23,935 bases of DNA. Origin: JALZCH01 sp036387315 (GTDB lineage: Bacteria; Acidobacteriota; Blastocatellia; Pyrinomonadales; Pyrinomonadaceae). Every line of letters starts with the position of its first letter. Position 1 is the stretch's first letter. The notes below the pieces were generated by a model that worked only from the letters and a program-made list of their open reading frames with translations, did no database searches and had not been told where the DNA came from. A program made the position numbers and the translations under genes. Below, one piece after another: positions 7,714 to 13,875 of this stretch. The DNA lies in contig DASVTY010000063.1 of assembly GCA_036387315.1 (NCBI GenBank), positions 1 to 23,935 of the forward strand. The letters run 5' to 3'.

Positions 7714-8244
7714 ATGCAAAGAGATTCTTTCAAAATCATTCTCGCCGTAATTTTTACAATTTATTTTCTGTGGTGCGCTTATTCGCCGATTGACGCCGTT
7801 TTTCTGCATTTCGTCCACACGCCGATTCACGAAACCGGACACGTTTTCTTTCGCTTTTTCGGCGAATTTGCAGGCGTTGCGGGCGGCTCTTTGTTTCAAG
7901 TCGTCGTGCCGCTCGTCTTTTTCGGATATTTCGTCTGGCACGAAAAGCCTTTTTCCGCCGCAATCGTTTTGTTTTGGGTCGGGCAGAGCATCACGGATGT
8001 TTCGGTTTACGCGGCTGATGCGGTCGTGATGCAGTTGCCGCTGTTAAGTGGCGTGACGGGAAGCGAAGGCGGGTTTCACGATTGGAATTATCTTTTAACC
8101 GAAACCGGATTGCTGCGGCACACAAATTTAATCGCCAATTTGCTGCGTTTCTTTGGCACTGTAACAATCATTCTCGCTTCGGTCGGAGCATTTTTGTACG
8201 CCGGAAAAGGCGAAAGCGTAATTTCCGATTTTGATGATTTCTGA
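7714..8244 (+). CDS. Membrane protein with HETGH motif (putative metalloprotease)
   Basis: 176 residues, with hydrophobic segments near 8-24, 62-76, 82-98 and 145-163. Residues 39-43 read H-E-T-G-H, the HExxH zinc signature, placed at a membrane border right after HFVHTPI as in M50-type (site-2-protease-like) peptidases. It is followed by G-G-S-L-F-Q (57-62), Asp102 and a conserved-looking F-H-D-W (121-124) that could give a further metal ligand. The canonical M50 NPDG-type motif is absent. I therefore call it a putative intramembrane metallopeptidase-like protein and not an assigned enzyme. The ribosome site is poor. It is 12 bases upstream of the short-chain dehydrogenase and probably cotranscribed with it. 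Confidence 0.65.
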   Translation: MQRDSFKIILAVIFTIYFLWCAYSPIDAVFLHFVHTPIHETGHVFFRFFGEFAGVAGGSLFQVVVPLVFFGYFVWHEKPFSAAIVLFWVGQSITDVSVYAADAVVMQLPLLSGVTGSEGGFHDWNYLLTETGLLRHTNLIANLLRFFGTVTIILASVGAFLYAGKGESVISDFDDF

Positions 8245-8256
8245 TAAGTTGCTGTT

Positions 8257-9048
8257 ATGAAAACAACGCTTATCACAGGCGCTTCGGGCGGAATTGGCGA
8301 AGCCTTCGCTCGCCGATTGGCAAAGGAAAAACACAATCTTTTCCTCGTCGCGCGTTCCGGCGAAAAATTGGCGGCTTTGTGCGAAGAATTAAAAACGAAA
8401 CACAATATCGAAGCCCAGTTTTTTCCGCTCGATTTGACCGAAAGGGAATCGGACGCCAGACTTTTCGAGCAAACCGAACGTCTCGGTTTGCAAATCGAAT
8501 GGCTCGTTAACAACGCGGGTTTCGGTAATTTCGGCGAATTTGCCGACGCCGATTTGGAAAGAGAATTGGCGATGATTGATTTAAACATCCGCTCGCTCGT
8601 CGCTCTGACGCACCGCTATTTAAAACCGATGCGCGAGAGACGAAGCGGCACAATCATCAACGTTTCTTCAACGGCGAGCTTTCAACCCGTGCCGTTTATG
8701 GCGACTTACGCCGCGACAAAAGCGTTTGTCACTTCATTTTCAGAAGCAATTTGGGAAGAGAATCGCGGCTTCGGCGTCAAAATCATCGCGCTTTGTCCGG
8801 GCGGAACGGCGACAAATTTCTTTAACGAAGCCGGAGTCGGCGAGAAAATGCCTTTGCGCGCTTTGGAAACGCCCGAAGCCGTAGTTGAAACGGCTTTGCG
8901 CGGTGTGCGAGCCGGACGAAGCCACATAATTTCCGGCTGGTCGAACTATTTTGCCGCTCAAGCGGGAAATTTCTTTCCAAATTCGCTAATCGCGCGTATA
9001 ATCGGAAAGGTCTTGCGCCCGCGTGTGCAAGCCGAAAATGGGCGGTAA
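8257..9048 (+). CDS. Short-chain dehydrogenase/reductase
   Basis: A 263-residue classical SDR, probably cytosolic and NAD(P)H-dependent. It has TGASGGIG (7-14) for the dinucleotide, DLT at 59-61, NNAG (85-88), Asn110, and the catalytic residues Ser138 (NVSSTAS), Tyr151 and Lys155 (YAATK). The post-catalytic CPGGTATNF segment is also typical. Arg33 after the second strand (VARSGEKL) favours NADPH, by analogy with the family. It resembles the broad DltE/YqjQ-like group whose substrates vary widely, so the physiological substrate is unknown. It follows the HETGH membrane gene by 12 bases. Confidence 0.88.
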   Translation: MKTTLITGASGGIGEAFARRLAKEKHNLFLVARSGEKLAALCEELKTKHNIEAQFFPLDLTERESDARLFEQTERLGLQIEWLVNNAGFGNFGEFADADLERELAMIDLNIRSLVALTHRYLKPMRERRSGTIINVSSTASFQPVPFMATYAATKAFVTSFSEAIWEENRGFGVKIIALCPGGTATNFFNEAGVGEKMPLRALETPEAVVETALRGVRAGRSHIISGWSNYFAAQAGNFFPNSLIARIIGKVLRPRVQAENGR

Positions 9049-9079
9049 AATTCGAAGTTTCATTTCGCTTTCCCGTAAA

Positions 9080-9102
9080 GCCTTGCCAAAAGGCATCTTT
9101 TT
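9080..9102 (+). terminator. Weak terminator after the SDR gene
   Basis: GCCTT (9080-9084) pairs with AAGGC (9090-9094) around a five-base loop and is followed three bases later by TTTTT. The stem is short, so efficiency is doubtful. Confidence 0.4.
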
Positions 9103-9132
9103 GTATTAGAGTAAGAACTGCCCTATCAAACT

Positions 9133-9295
9133 GACAATAATAAATAATTTGTCTAAGTTAGAAGTTTTACCCAGAAAACTGTCATCGGGGCTTTTTGTTT
9201 TAATAAAACAAAAAATCTGATTCGCGTTTAAGTCGCCTTTCTTCGATTGGCTATCTATCGAACGCGGTTCACTACGCGAGATCGTATGACTCGCG
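9133..9295 (+). other. Intergenic stretch dense in short inverted repeats
   Basis: Between the SDR and the M23 peptidase there are several small hairpins in a row: GACAA/TTGTC (9133-9137, 9149-9153), AGTTTT/AAAACT (9163-9168, 9175-9180), the perfect TTTTTGTTTTA-A-TAAAACAAAAA palindrome (9192-9214), TTCGAT/ATCGAA (9242-9247, 9257-9262) and CGCGAG/CTCGCG (9275-9280, 9290-9295). The last two share a 6-9-6 geometry. No open frame looks real here and no strong promoter is visible. It may be a structured leader of the downstream gene; AT-richness alone could explain part of it. Confidence 0.35.
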
Positions 9296-9325
9296 CATAA
9301 CTCGCTAAAATAAGGAGCTAATTTG

Positions 9326-10087
9326 ATGATTAAAAAGAACGACCCGTTCTACACCTTTGTAGTTACACGTTCTAATCAACATCGTATTCAGATACGTCGC
9401 ATCGAAATTTCCAAACTCTGGCTGCAATCAGTCGCCGGCATCGCAATTGTCTCATTCGGTTTTATTTCATACAGCTTTTATAATTTAATTCGTCAAACCA
9501 ATGATTCAGAGCTGGCTCAGCATCGGCAACAAATTCAGTTTGCGCCATCAGCTTTAGCCGCCAGTGGCGAAGGCGGACCGGAAGAAGCCGAGATTTACAC
9601 CTTCAATGAACCTACGAGCGACGTGCTTTACGCAAAAATCCGCGCTCTCGAAGAAACCTTGCGCGACCGCGCCAGCATTCCTTCAATTTATCCTTTAGTC
9701 GGAAAAATCAATAACGAATTCGGATTGCGCTCAAACCCGTTCGGCGGAGGCGGCGTGGAACACCATTCAGGATTGGATATTGACGGCGATAGAGGCGAAA
9801 TCGTCGTTTCACCTGCCGAAGGCGTTGTCGTTAAAACCGGCTGGCAAGGCGGTTACGGCAATATGATCGAAATCAGCCACGGCAACAATTTAACGACTCG
9901 TTACGGACACCTTTCGCAAATCGGCGTCGAAATCGGTCAAACCGTAAATCGCGGTCAGGAAATCGGTCGCGTCGGTTCGACGGGACGCTCGACCGGACCG
10001 CACCTTCATTACGAAGTGCGACTCGAAGATCAACCTATTGATCCGCGCAGCTATCTGCCGCCCGAAGCAGGAATAGTTAATCAATAA
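9326..10087 (+). CDS. Membrane-anchored M23 (LytM) peptidoglycan endopeptidase
   Basis: 253 residues. A short cytoplasmic N-terminus is followed by one membrane anchor (about 32-54), a helical linker, and a C-terminal M23/LytM domain (about 122-245) in the periplasm. Zinc ligands are visible as H147-x3-D151 (HSGLD) and the HLH motif (His226 and His228, in GPHLHYEV). His195 in RYGHL is the usual catalytic/stabilising histidine. With the ligands intact it is probably an active endopeptidase that cuts peptidoglycan cross-links, rather than a degenerate EnvC/NlpD-like activator. The start is ATG 9326, with AAGGAG at 9312-9317 and eight bases of spacing; the TTG three bases earlier is not needed. 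It ends at a shared bidirectional terminator. Confidence 0.9.
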   Translation: MIKKNDPFYTFVVTRSNQHRIQIRRIEISKLWLQSVAGIAIVSFGFISYSFYNLIRQTNDSELAQHRQQIQFAPSALAASGEGGPEEAEIYTFNEPTSDVLYAKIRALEETLRDRASIPSIYPLVGKINNEFGLRSNPFGGGGVEHHSGLDIDGDRGEIVVSPAEGVVVKTGWQGGYGNMIEISHGNNLTTRYGHLSQIGVEIGQTVNRGQEIGRVGSTGRSTGPHLHYEVRLEDQPIDPRSYLPPEAGIVNQ

Positions 10088-10093
10088 CAAAAT

Positions 10094-10123
10094 AAAAAAG
10101 CCACCTTTAAAGGTGGCTTTTTT
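10094..10123. terminator. Bidirectional terminator between M23 and anti-sigma genes
   Basis: GCCACCTTT (10100-10108) and AAAGGTGGC (10109-10117) form a perfect inverted repeat. Six A's precede it and six T's follow it, so it can end transcripts from both strands. The two flanking genes converge here. Confidence 0.88.
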
Positions 10124-10145
10124 ATTTGAAATTTCAACGAAAGTT

Positions 10146-11054
10146 TTATTTCGGCAGACTGTTTTTTGCTTCCATTGTAACAATTCGTTTCGTTCCATTT
10201 CGCAAAATCTCAATCGTCACTTGGCGAAATGAATTATCAAGATCGGCTCCGGCAAACTTTTGCCCATTTATTGTTTCGATTCTATCTCCGGCGAGAATGC
10301 CTTTTTCCGCTGCCGGGCTGTTTGAATTAACCGATTCTATTGTGCCGTCACTCGAAATTTTCTCGATTCCGAAAAACGATAAAACGTTGTCGGGAGCAAC
10401 TTTCCCCCTAAACTCGGGCTGAATCAAAGGTGTTGCGGCGGGAGCGACTCCCATCATCGGTTTTGTCTTTATCGGCTCATCAATATCTCGGCTTTTAATC
10501 GGCTCTTTGTCTGTTTTGCGAACAGCCGAATCCGGTTGCTTTGTTGAAACATTCCGACGAGCAGTTTGCTCGCCGACATTTGCGATAGGCTGAGCTTGTT
10601 TCGGCGCAAACGGCGTCTCGATTAATAAATTGTTGTTAGTCTCCGCCAAAATTCGCGGAGTCGGTGAAGTTATCGGCAGCGGATTTACGATTGGCGCAGG
10701 ACTGCCGGATTGAACCACGACCGGAGTCGTCTCGGTTTCCGGCGAAAAGACGTTGTAATTAGTAAAAACAAACGCCGAAACCGCGACAGCCGCGAGCGCG
10801 GGTGAAGCGAAAGCAAACCTGCGAACCCAAACGCGATTACCGTTTGTTGCGGCGGGCAGCGAATTGAGTTTTGCCCGCACGCCGAATTCAAAATTTGTCG
10901 GCGCGTTGATGTGTTCGAGTCCGGCTAAGAGACGGCTCAGGCATTCGCGTTCTTCTCGGAACGTTTTGCAGCCGGAACAGGCTTCGAGGTGACGATTTAA
11001 TTCGGCTGTGAATGCCGCTTCGTCAATTTGGTTTTTGAATGATTGACAATTCAT
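10146..11054 (-). CDS. Zinc-type anti-sigma factor fused to a PDZ domain
   Basis: 302 residues. The N-terminus has the zinc anti-sigma signature H22-x3-C26-x2-C29 (HLEACSGC), with Cys3 nearby as another possible ligand. One membrane segment follows at about 79-100. A long Pro/Thr/Ser-rich linker (about 105-225) leads to a C-terminal PDZ domain (about 226-297) with N-S-P-A-A-E-K-G-I-L-A-G-D-R-I-E-T-I-N-G. The topology predicted is a cytoplasmic sigma-binding domain and a periplasmic PDZ. It starts two bases after the stop of the ECF sigma gene, so the two form an operon and almost surely a sigma/anti-sigma pair. The PDZ could bind exposed C-termini of misfolded envelope proteins and trigger release of sigma; this is inference. 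Neighbouring site-1/site-2 proteases are not seen in the same operon. Confidence 0.85.
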   Translation of the reverse strand: MNCQSFKNQIDEAAFTAELNRHLEACSGCKTFREERECLSRLLAGLEHINAPTNFEFGVRAKLNSLPAATNGNRVWVRRFAFASPALAAVAVSAFVFTNYNVFSPETETTPVVVQSGSPAPIVNPLPITSPTPRILAETNNNLLIETPFAPKQAQPIANVGEQTARRNVSTKQPDSAVRKTDKEPIKSRDIDEPIKTKPMMGVAPAATPLIQPEFRGKVAPDNVLSFFGIEKISSDGTIESVNSNSPAAEKGILAGDRIETINGQKFAGADLDNSFRQVTIEILRNGTKRIVTMEAKNSLPK

Positions 11055-11056
11055 CT

Positions 11057-11686
11057 TTAAAAATAATTCTTCAATTTGTCGCGCAGCAAATTTCTTCCGC
11101 GTGAGATGCGCGATTTTATCGTTCCTTCGTTAGCGTCTAAAATTCGAGCGATTTCTTCATAACTTTTGCCTTCAACATCGCGCAAAATCAAAGGCGCGCG
11201 GTAATTTTCCGGCAGCGTGGCAATCGCTTTCGCCACAATTTCTTTGATTTGCTCGTCGGCGAGCGCGGCGTCCTGCAAAGGTTTTTCGTCCGTCGGCTGA
11301 AACTCGGTCTTTTCGCCTTCTTCCGTATGCGATTGAAATAAACCTGTCAGGGAAATCAGGCGGCGGCGCTTTCGTTTTCTCAGTTCGCTGATAGCGAGAT
11401 TCGACGCGATTCGATAAATATAAGTCGAAAAAGCGTAGCCCGCGTGATAACGCTCGGCGGCGCGGTAAACGCGAACGAAAGTTTCCTGCGCCAGATCAAC
11501 CGCTTCCTCATAATCGTTGAGCATCCGGTAAATAAAATTTGTAATCGGATTGCGATAACGATTGATAATCTCGGCAAACGCGGCTTCGTCTCCGCTACGG
11601 GTCGCTTCCAAAAGCTCGTGGTCGGACAGAGATTCAACCGCTCGCGCAGCTTGTTTTATTTCGCCGGTTGATGTGACTGATTCCAT
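11057..11686 (-). CDS. ECF RNA polymerase sigma factor
   Basis: 209 residues from ATG at 11686. Region 2 spans AFAEIINRYRNPITNFIY to NLAISELRKRKRRR, with the core-binding DYEEAVDLAQETFVRVYRA helix. Region 4 has LPENYRAPLILRDVEGKSYEEIA, then the helix-turn-helix ANEGTIKSRISRGRNLL. Regions 1 and 3 are absent, as in ECF (sigma-E type) factors. The open frame extends to a TTG at 11833, but the extra 49 residues do not resemble a sigma N-terminus and run through putative promoter sequence, so the later start is preferred; its ribosome site is weak. It is followed two bases later by its zinc/PDZ anti-sigma factor. It probably controls an envelope-stress regulon. Confidence 0.88.
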   Translation of the reverse strand: MESVTSTGEIKQAARAVESLSDHELLEATRSGDEAAFAEIINRYRNPITNFIYRMLNDYEEAVDLAQETFVRVYRAAERYHAGYAFSTYIYRIASNLAISELRKRKRRRLISLTGLFQSHTEEGEKTEFQPTDEKPLQDAALADEQIKEIVAKAIATLPENYRAPLILRDVEGKSYEEIARILDANEGTIKSRISRGRNLLRDKLKNYF

Positions 11687-11765
11687 CCGAGGTTTACAGC
11701 TCGCCGCTGTCGCGTCAATAAAATCAATCGGAAGCGAAAACTTTAATTTTAGCGTTTCAAATATC

Positions 11766-11816
11766 CCGAAAATTTCGGTTACTGACTGAAACACGCTGAA
11801 ACAACGCAAAAGTTCC
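11766..11816 (-). promoter_or_regulatory. Candidate control region of the ECF/anti-sigma operon
   Basis: On the minus strand, GGAAC (11816-11812) is followed after 17 bases by GTGTTT (11794-11789), a weak match to an ECF-type promoter. TGTTTCAG occurs twice (11803-11796 and 11793-11786), exactly ten bases apart. CCGAAA-A-TTTCGG (11766-11778) is a short palindrome just downstream. Together these suggest autoregulation, but each is short. Confidence 0.3.
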
Positions 11817-11838
11817 ACAAATCCGATTGTCAAAATTC

Positions 11839-11874
11839 ACAGCCGAAGCCCAACGTTATGCGCGCTTCGGCTGT
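11839..11874 (-). terminator. Stem-loop after the secreted protein gene
   Basis: ACAGCCGAAGC (11839-11849) pairs perfectly with GCTTCGGCTGT (11864-11874) around a 14-base loop. On the minus strand it lies about 50 bases after the stop codon at 11924 and is followed by GAATTTT. It is a reasonable terminator with a poor T-run, and it sits just before the sigma-factor control region. Confidence 0.55.
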
Positions 11875-11923
11875 ACTTCCAAAATAACAAATTCAACTTG
11901 GTTTTACTGTTCAATTTTACTGC

Positions 11924-12559
11924 TCAATTTTTTTTGGCAAGCGGGCGGTTTTCCGGTTTGACGGTCATCACCAGCACGAGAAACTCATTCGGGCGCGATG
12001 TCGTCAGAGTTCCGACAACGGTCGGCTCGTTTAAATCAATGCTCAGCGGGCGAGCCGTAATTCCGAGATTTTCGTAATTTGTGACCGGAGTGCTGTTTCC
12101 GTTGTTGGCGACAAACGTCGTAACCGGAATGCGGATGCCGAAACGCAAAAGGTCAATTTGAACTGCGCCGGTTTGATTCGGTTTGATTCCGTTTAAAGTC
12201 AAATCATAAAAACCGAGCGATTTAACGTCCGTTTGCTGCGCGCTAAACGGATTAACGGCTTTGGTTTCCAAATTCCCCTGCGCGGAAACGCGGTTTAACA
12301 GCGTCATCATCAAACTGTAATCGCCGGCGCTGAAATCCGTTCGTAATTTTTTCGCAATCGGCTGCAAACTGTTCGGCAGCGAGGTGTTTCCGGTTTCGCC
12401 CGGAGCATTTGATTTTAAAAGCTGCAAAACAATTTCGTAGCTTTCTTTGCCGGTTTCGACTTTTTGATTATTTTCCTGCGCGGTGACGGCAAGTGCGTTG
12501 AAACAAATCAAGGCGCAAAGCGAAAGCGCAAATACAACGATGCGGGGCATTTTATTCAT
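11924..12559 (-). CDS. Secreted protein of unknown function
   Basis: 211 residues with a signal peptide (about 1-26, ending ALAVTAQ), so exported. I do not recognise the family. The mature part begins with a Lys/Glu-rich helix-prone stretch (SYEIVLQLLKSN), then PIAKKLRTDFSAGDYSLMMTLLNRV. It ends in beta-rich sequence (IRIPVTTFV, YENLGITARPLSIDL, LTTSRPNEFLVLVMTVKP). No catalytic motif or cysteine cluster is visible. The start is ATG 12559 because GGAG lies nine bases upstream at 12573-12570; an ATG at 12574 in the same frame would overlap that site. It lies directly upstream of the ECF sigma operon on the same strand, so it may be a regulon member. That is only suggested by position and by a weak ECF-like promoter. 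Confidence 0.75.
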   Translation of the reverse strand: MNKMPRIVVFALSLCALICFNALAVTAQENNQKVETGKESYEIVLQLLKSNAPGETGNTSLPNSLQPIAKKLRTDFSAGDYSLMMTLLNRVSAQGNLETKAVNPFSAQQTDVKSLGFYDLTLNGIKPNQTGAVQIDLLRFGIRIPVTTFVANNGNSTPVTNYENLGITARPLSIDLNEPTVVGTLTTSRPNEFLVLVMTVKPENRPLAKKN

Positions 12560-12611
12560 TTTAGTTTTCTCCATTTAAAAATTTAAGAACTGCTGACCTC
12601 TGCCGCACTTT

Positions 12612-12637
12612 CACGCGCGAAAGAGAATCCGGTTTCA
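12612..12637 (-). promoter_or_regulatory. Weak ECF-like promoter candidate
   Basis: On the minus strand TGAAAC (12637-12632) is followed after 16 bases by CGTG (12615-12612). This resembles the TGAAAC-N16-CGTA arrangement of some ECF sigma factors. It lies about 50 bases upstream of the secreted-protein start. A chance match is quite possible. Confidence 0.2.
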
Positions 12638-12652
12638 AAATATCTTTTAAAC

Positions 12653-12679
12653 AAAAAAGCGGGCTGGATAGCCCGCTTT
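12653..12679 (-). terminator. Intrinsic terminator of the 285-residue secreted protein gene
   Basis: AAAGCGGGCT (12656-12665) and AGCCCGCTTT (12670-12679) pair perfectly around a GGAT loop. On the minus strand the stem runs into six T's. It begins about 22 bases after the stop codon at 12702. Confidence 0.85.
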
Positions 12680-12701
12680 AGAATGCTTGATTGTTTTATT
12701 T

Positions 12702-13559
12702 TTATACCGCCTGAAACTGCGCCTCGTCAATTTTAATTCCGTAAGTGACGGTCAGCACGTTTGTTTCTTCGAGCTGCTTGCCGTCGGCGTAAAGCACCGA
12801 GCGATACGGAACGAGCGTTCCCTGCGCGACGCGGTAGTCGTAAAAACGGCGGACGAATTTCAGCGGCGCGCCGCTTTCGCTCAAAGCCATCGTATATTCG
12901 AGCGATTGCACGCGGAAGGTTTTGGCGCTGATGTTGAAACGAGTAGCGTGTCCCTGTTTGTCGGTCACGTCCAGGATAAAATACTCGACGCTCATACTTT
13001 TATCTTTTCCCGCGAGATTTAGCGTCGAGCCGTTTTCCTTGTAGCGCAAGAGAGCGTCAATGCTGTGAAACATCTGCGCCTGAAAAGCGCGGTCGGCTTC
13101 GGTGCGCGGCGTAAAAGTCGTGTTGTTGATTAAGCCGAAAGTTTTAGCCGTGTCGTAAATCAAAGCGTATTCGGCTTGCGGAGTTTTTTGATTAACGCGG
13201 ACGCGGTCTTTGTCGAGCGTCGCGCCGCGCATAATGCGGCGCTCATAGTTCGATTCGTCCGCTTTGCCGTCCTCGCCGAAGCGCCGGATTTGTCCGGTTT
13301 CGACTTCGGTTTTGCGAATTTGCGCGAGCGTGTTGCGCCCGCCGTATCCGCCGTAAGCGTAAATCACTAATTCGGCGACTTGATCGGCGGTCGGATTTTT
13401 GATGTCGAAGGAAATTGGTTTCGGTTTTTCCTGTTTCTCTTTTTTCTCTTGTTTTTCCTGATTTTTGGGTTGATTTTGAGCCGAAGCATCGGCGACAAAG
13501 CCGGTTGCGGCAAAACCGGACAAAACAAGAAACGAACTTAAAAACTTGCGAAGCAGCAC
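12702..13559 (-). CDS. Secreted protein, possibly lipoprotein-sorting-like fold
   Basis: 285 residues with a signal peptide (about 1-27, ending ADASAQ), followed by a highly charged Lys/Glu/Gln linker (28-48). The mature region has alternating beta strands and one helix: DQVAELVIYAYGG near the start, a TEVETGQIRRF strand, NYERRIMRGATLDKDRVRV, then LEYTMALSESGAPLKFVRRFYDYR and VPYRSVLYADGK. That pattern (convex sheet with 'measured model/colour of ligand' strands) resembles LolA/LolB-like envelope proteins, but no diagnostic motif is present and I do not assign it. The start is a GTG at 13559 with GGAG about 11 bases upstream. It has its own terminator, so it is not cotranscribed strongly with the gene downstream. 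Confidence 0.75.
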   Translation of the reverse strand: MLLRKFLSSFLVLSGFAATGFVADASAQNQPKNQEKQEKKEKQEKPKPISFDIKNPTADQVAELVIYAYGGYGGRNTLAQIRKTEVETGQIRRFGEDGKADESNYERRIMRGATLDKDRVRVNQKTPQAEYALIYDTAKTFGLINNTTFTPRTEADRAFQAQMFHSIDALLRYKENGSTLNLAGKDKSMSVEYFILDVTDKQGHATRFNISAKTFRVQSLEYTMALSESGAPLKFVRRFYDYRVAQGTLVPYRSVLYADGKQLEETNVLTVTYGIKIDEAQFQAV

Positions 13560-13766
13560 TTAAAAAAAGTCTCCTAGTAAAATTAACTTACAGCTTGGAC
13601 GAGCGGAAAGGAAGAGTATCAAATTTCAATCGCTGATTTTAGCACAACGAACATTTTTCCGCAGTTACGCTTAAATTGATGCCGCAAAAGAATCTTAAAG
13701 ATGCCTTTGCCGTTGCGGAAAGAAACCGAAAATTAGCTTTTACAAGCGCCGAAAAAATATTGTCTG

Positions 13767-13796
13767 TTTGACATCTGCGGTGTCGTCAAATAAATT
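13767..13796 (+). promoter_or_regulatory. Strong promoter with overlapping palindrome (ATP-grasp gene)
   Basis: TTGACA (13768-13773) is a perfect -35 box, followed after 17 bases by TAAATT (13791-13796). TTTGAC (13767-13772) and GTCAAA (13785-13790) are perfect inverted halves that cover the -35 and the spacer, a good place for a repressor. The start of transcription should be near 13803. Confidence 0.6.
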
Positions 13797-13809
13797 TCTT
13801 GTTTTCACC

Positions 13810-13830
13810 TTGTCTCCAAATTGGCGACAA
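13810..13830 (+). promoter_or_regulatory. Leader hairpin or operator upstream of ATP-grasp gene
   Basis: TTGTCTCCA (13810-13818) and TGGCGACAA (13822-13830) form a nine-base inverted repeat with one mismatch and a three-base loop. It begins about seven bases after the predicted transcription start. Confidence 0.4.
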
Positions 13831-13875
13831 TGCAGGTTTATCAAAACTAAATTATTGAGAAAGGACTTAAATTTT

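Noticed and set aside
9129..9156. AAC ... GTCTAA as an ECF promoter for the M23 gene
   Set aside because: The spacing is 19 bases and the -35 half is incomplete compared with the GGAAC-N17-GTCTAA site at 23042.
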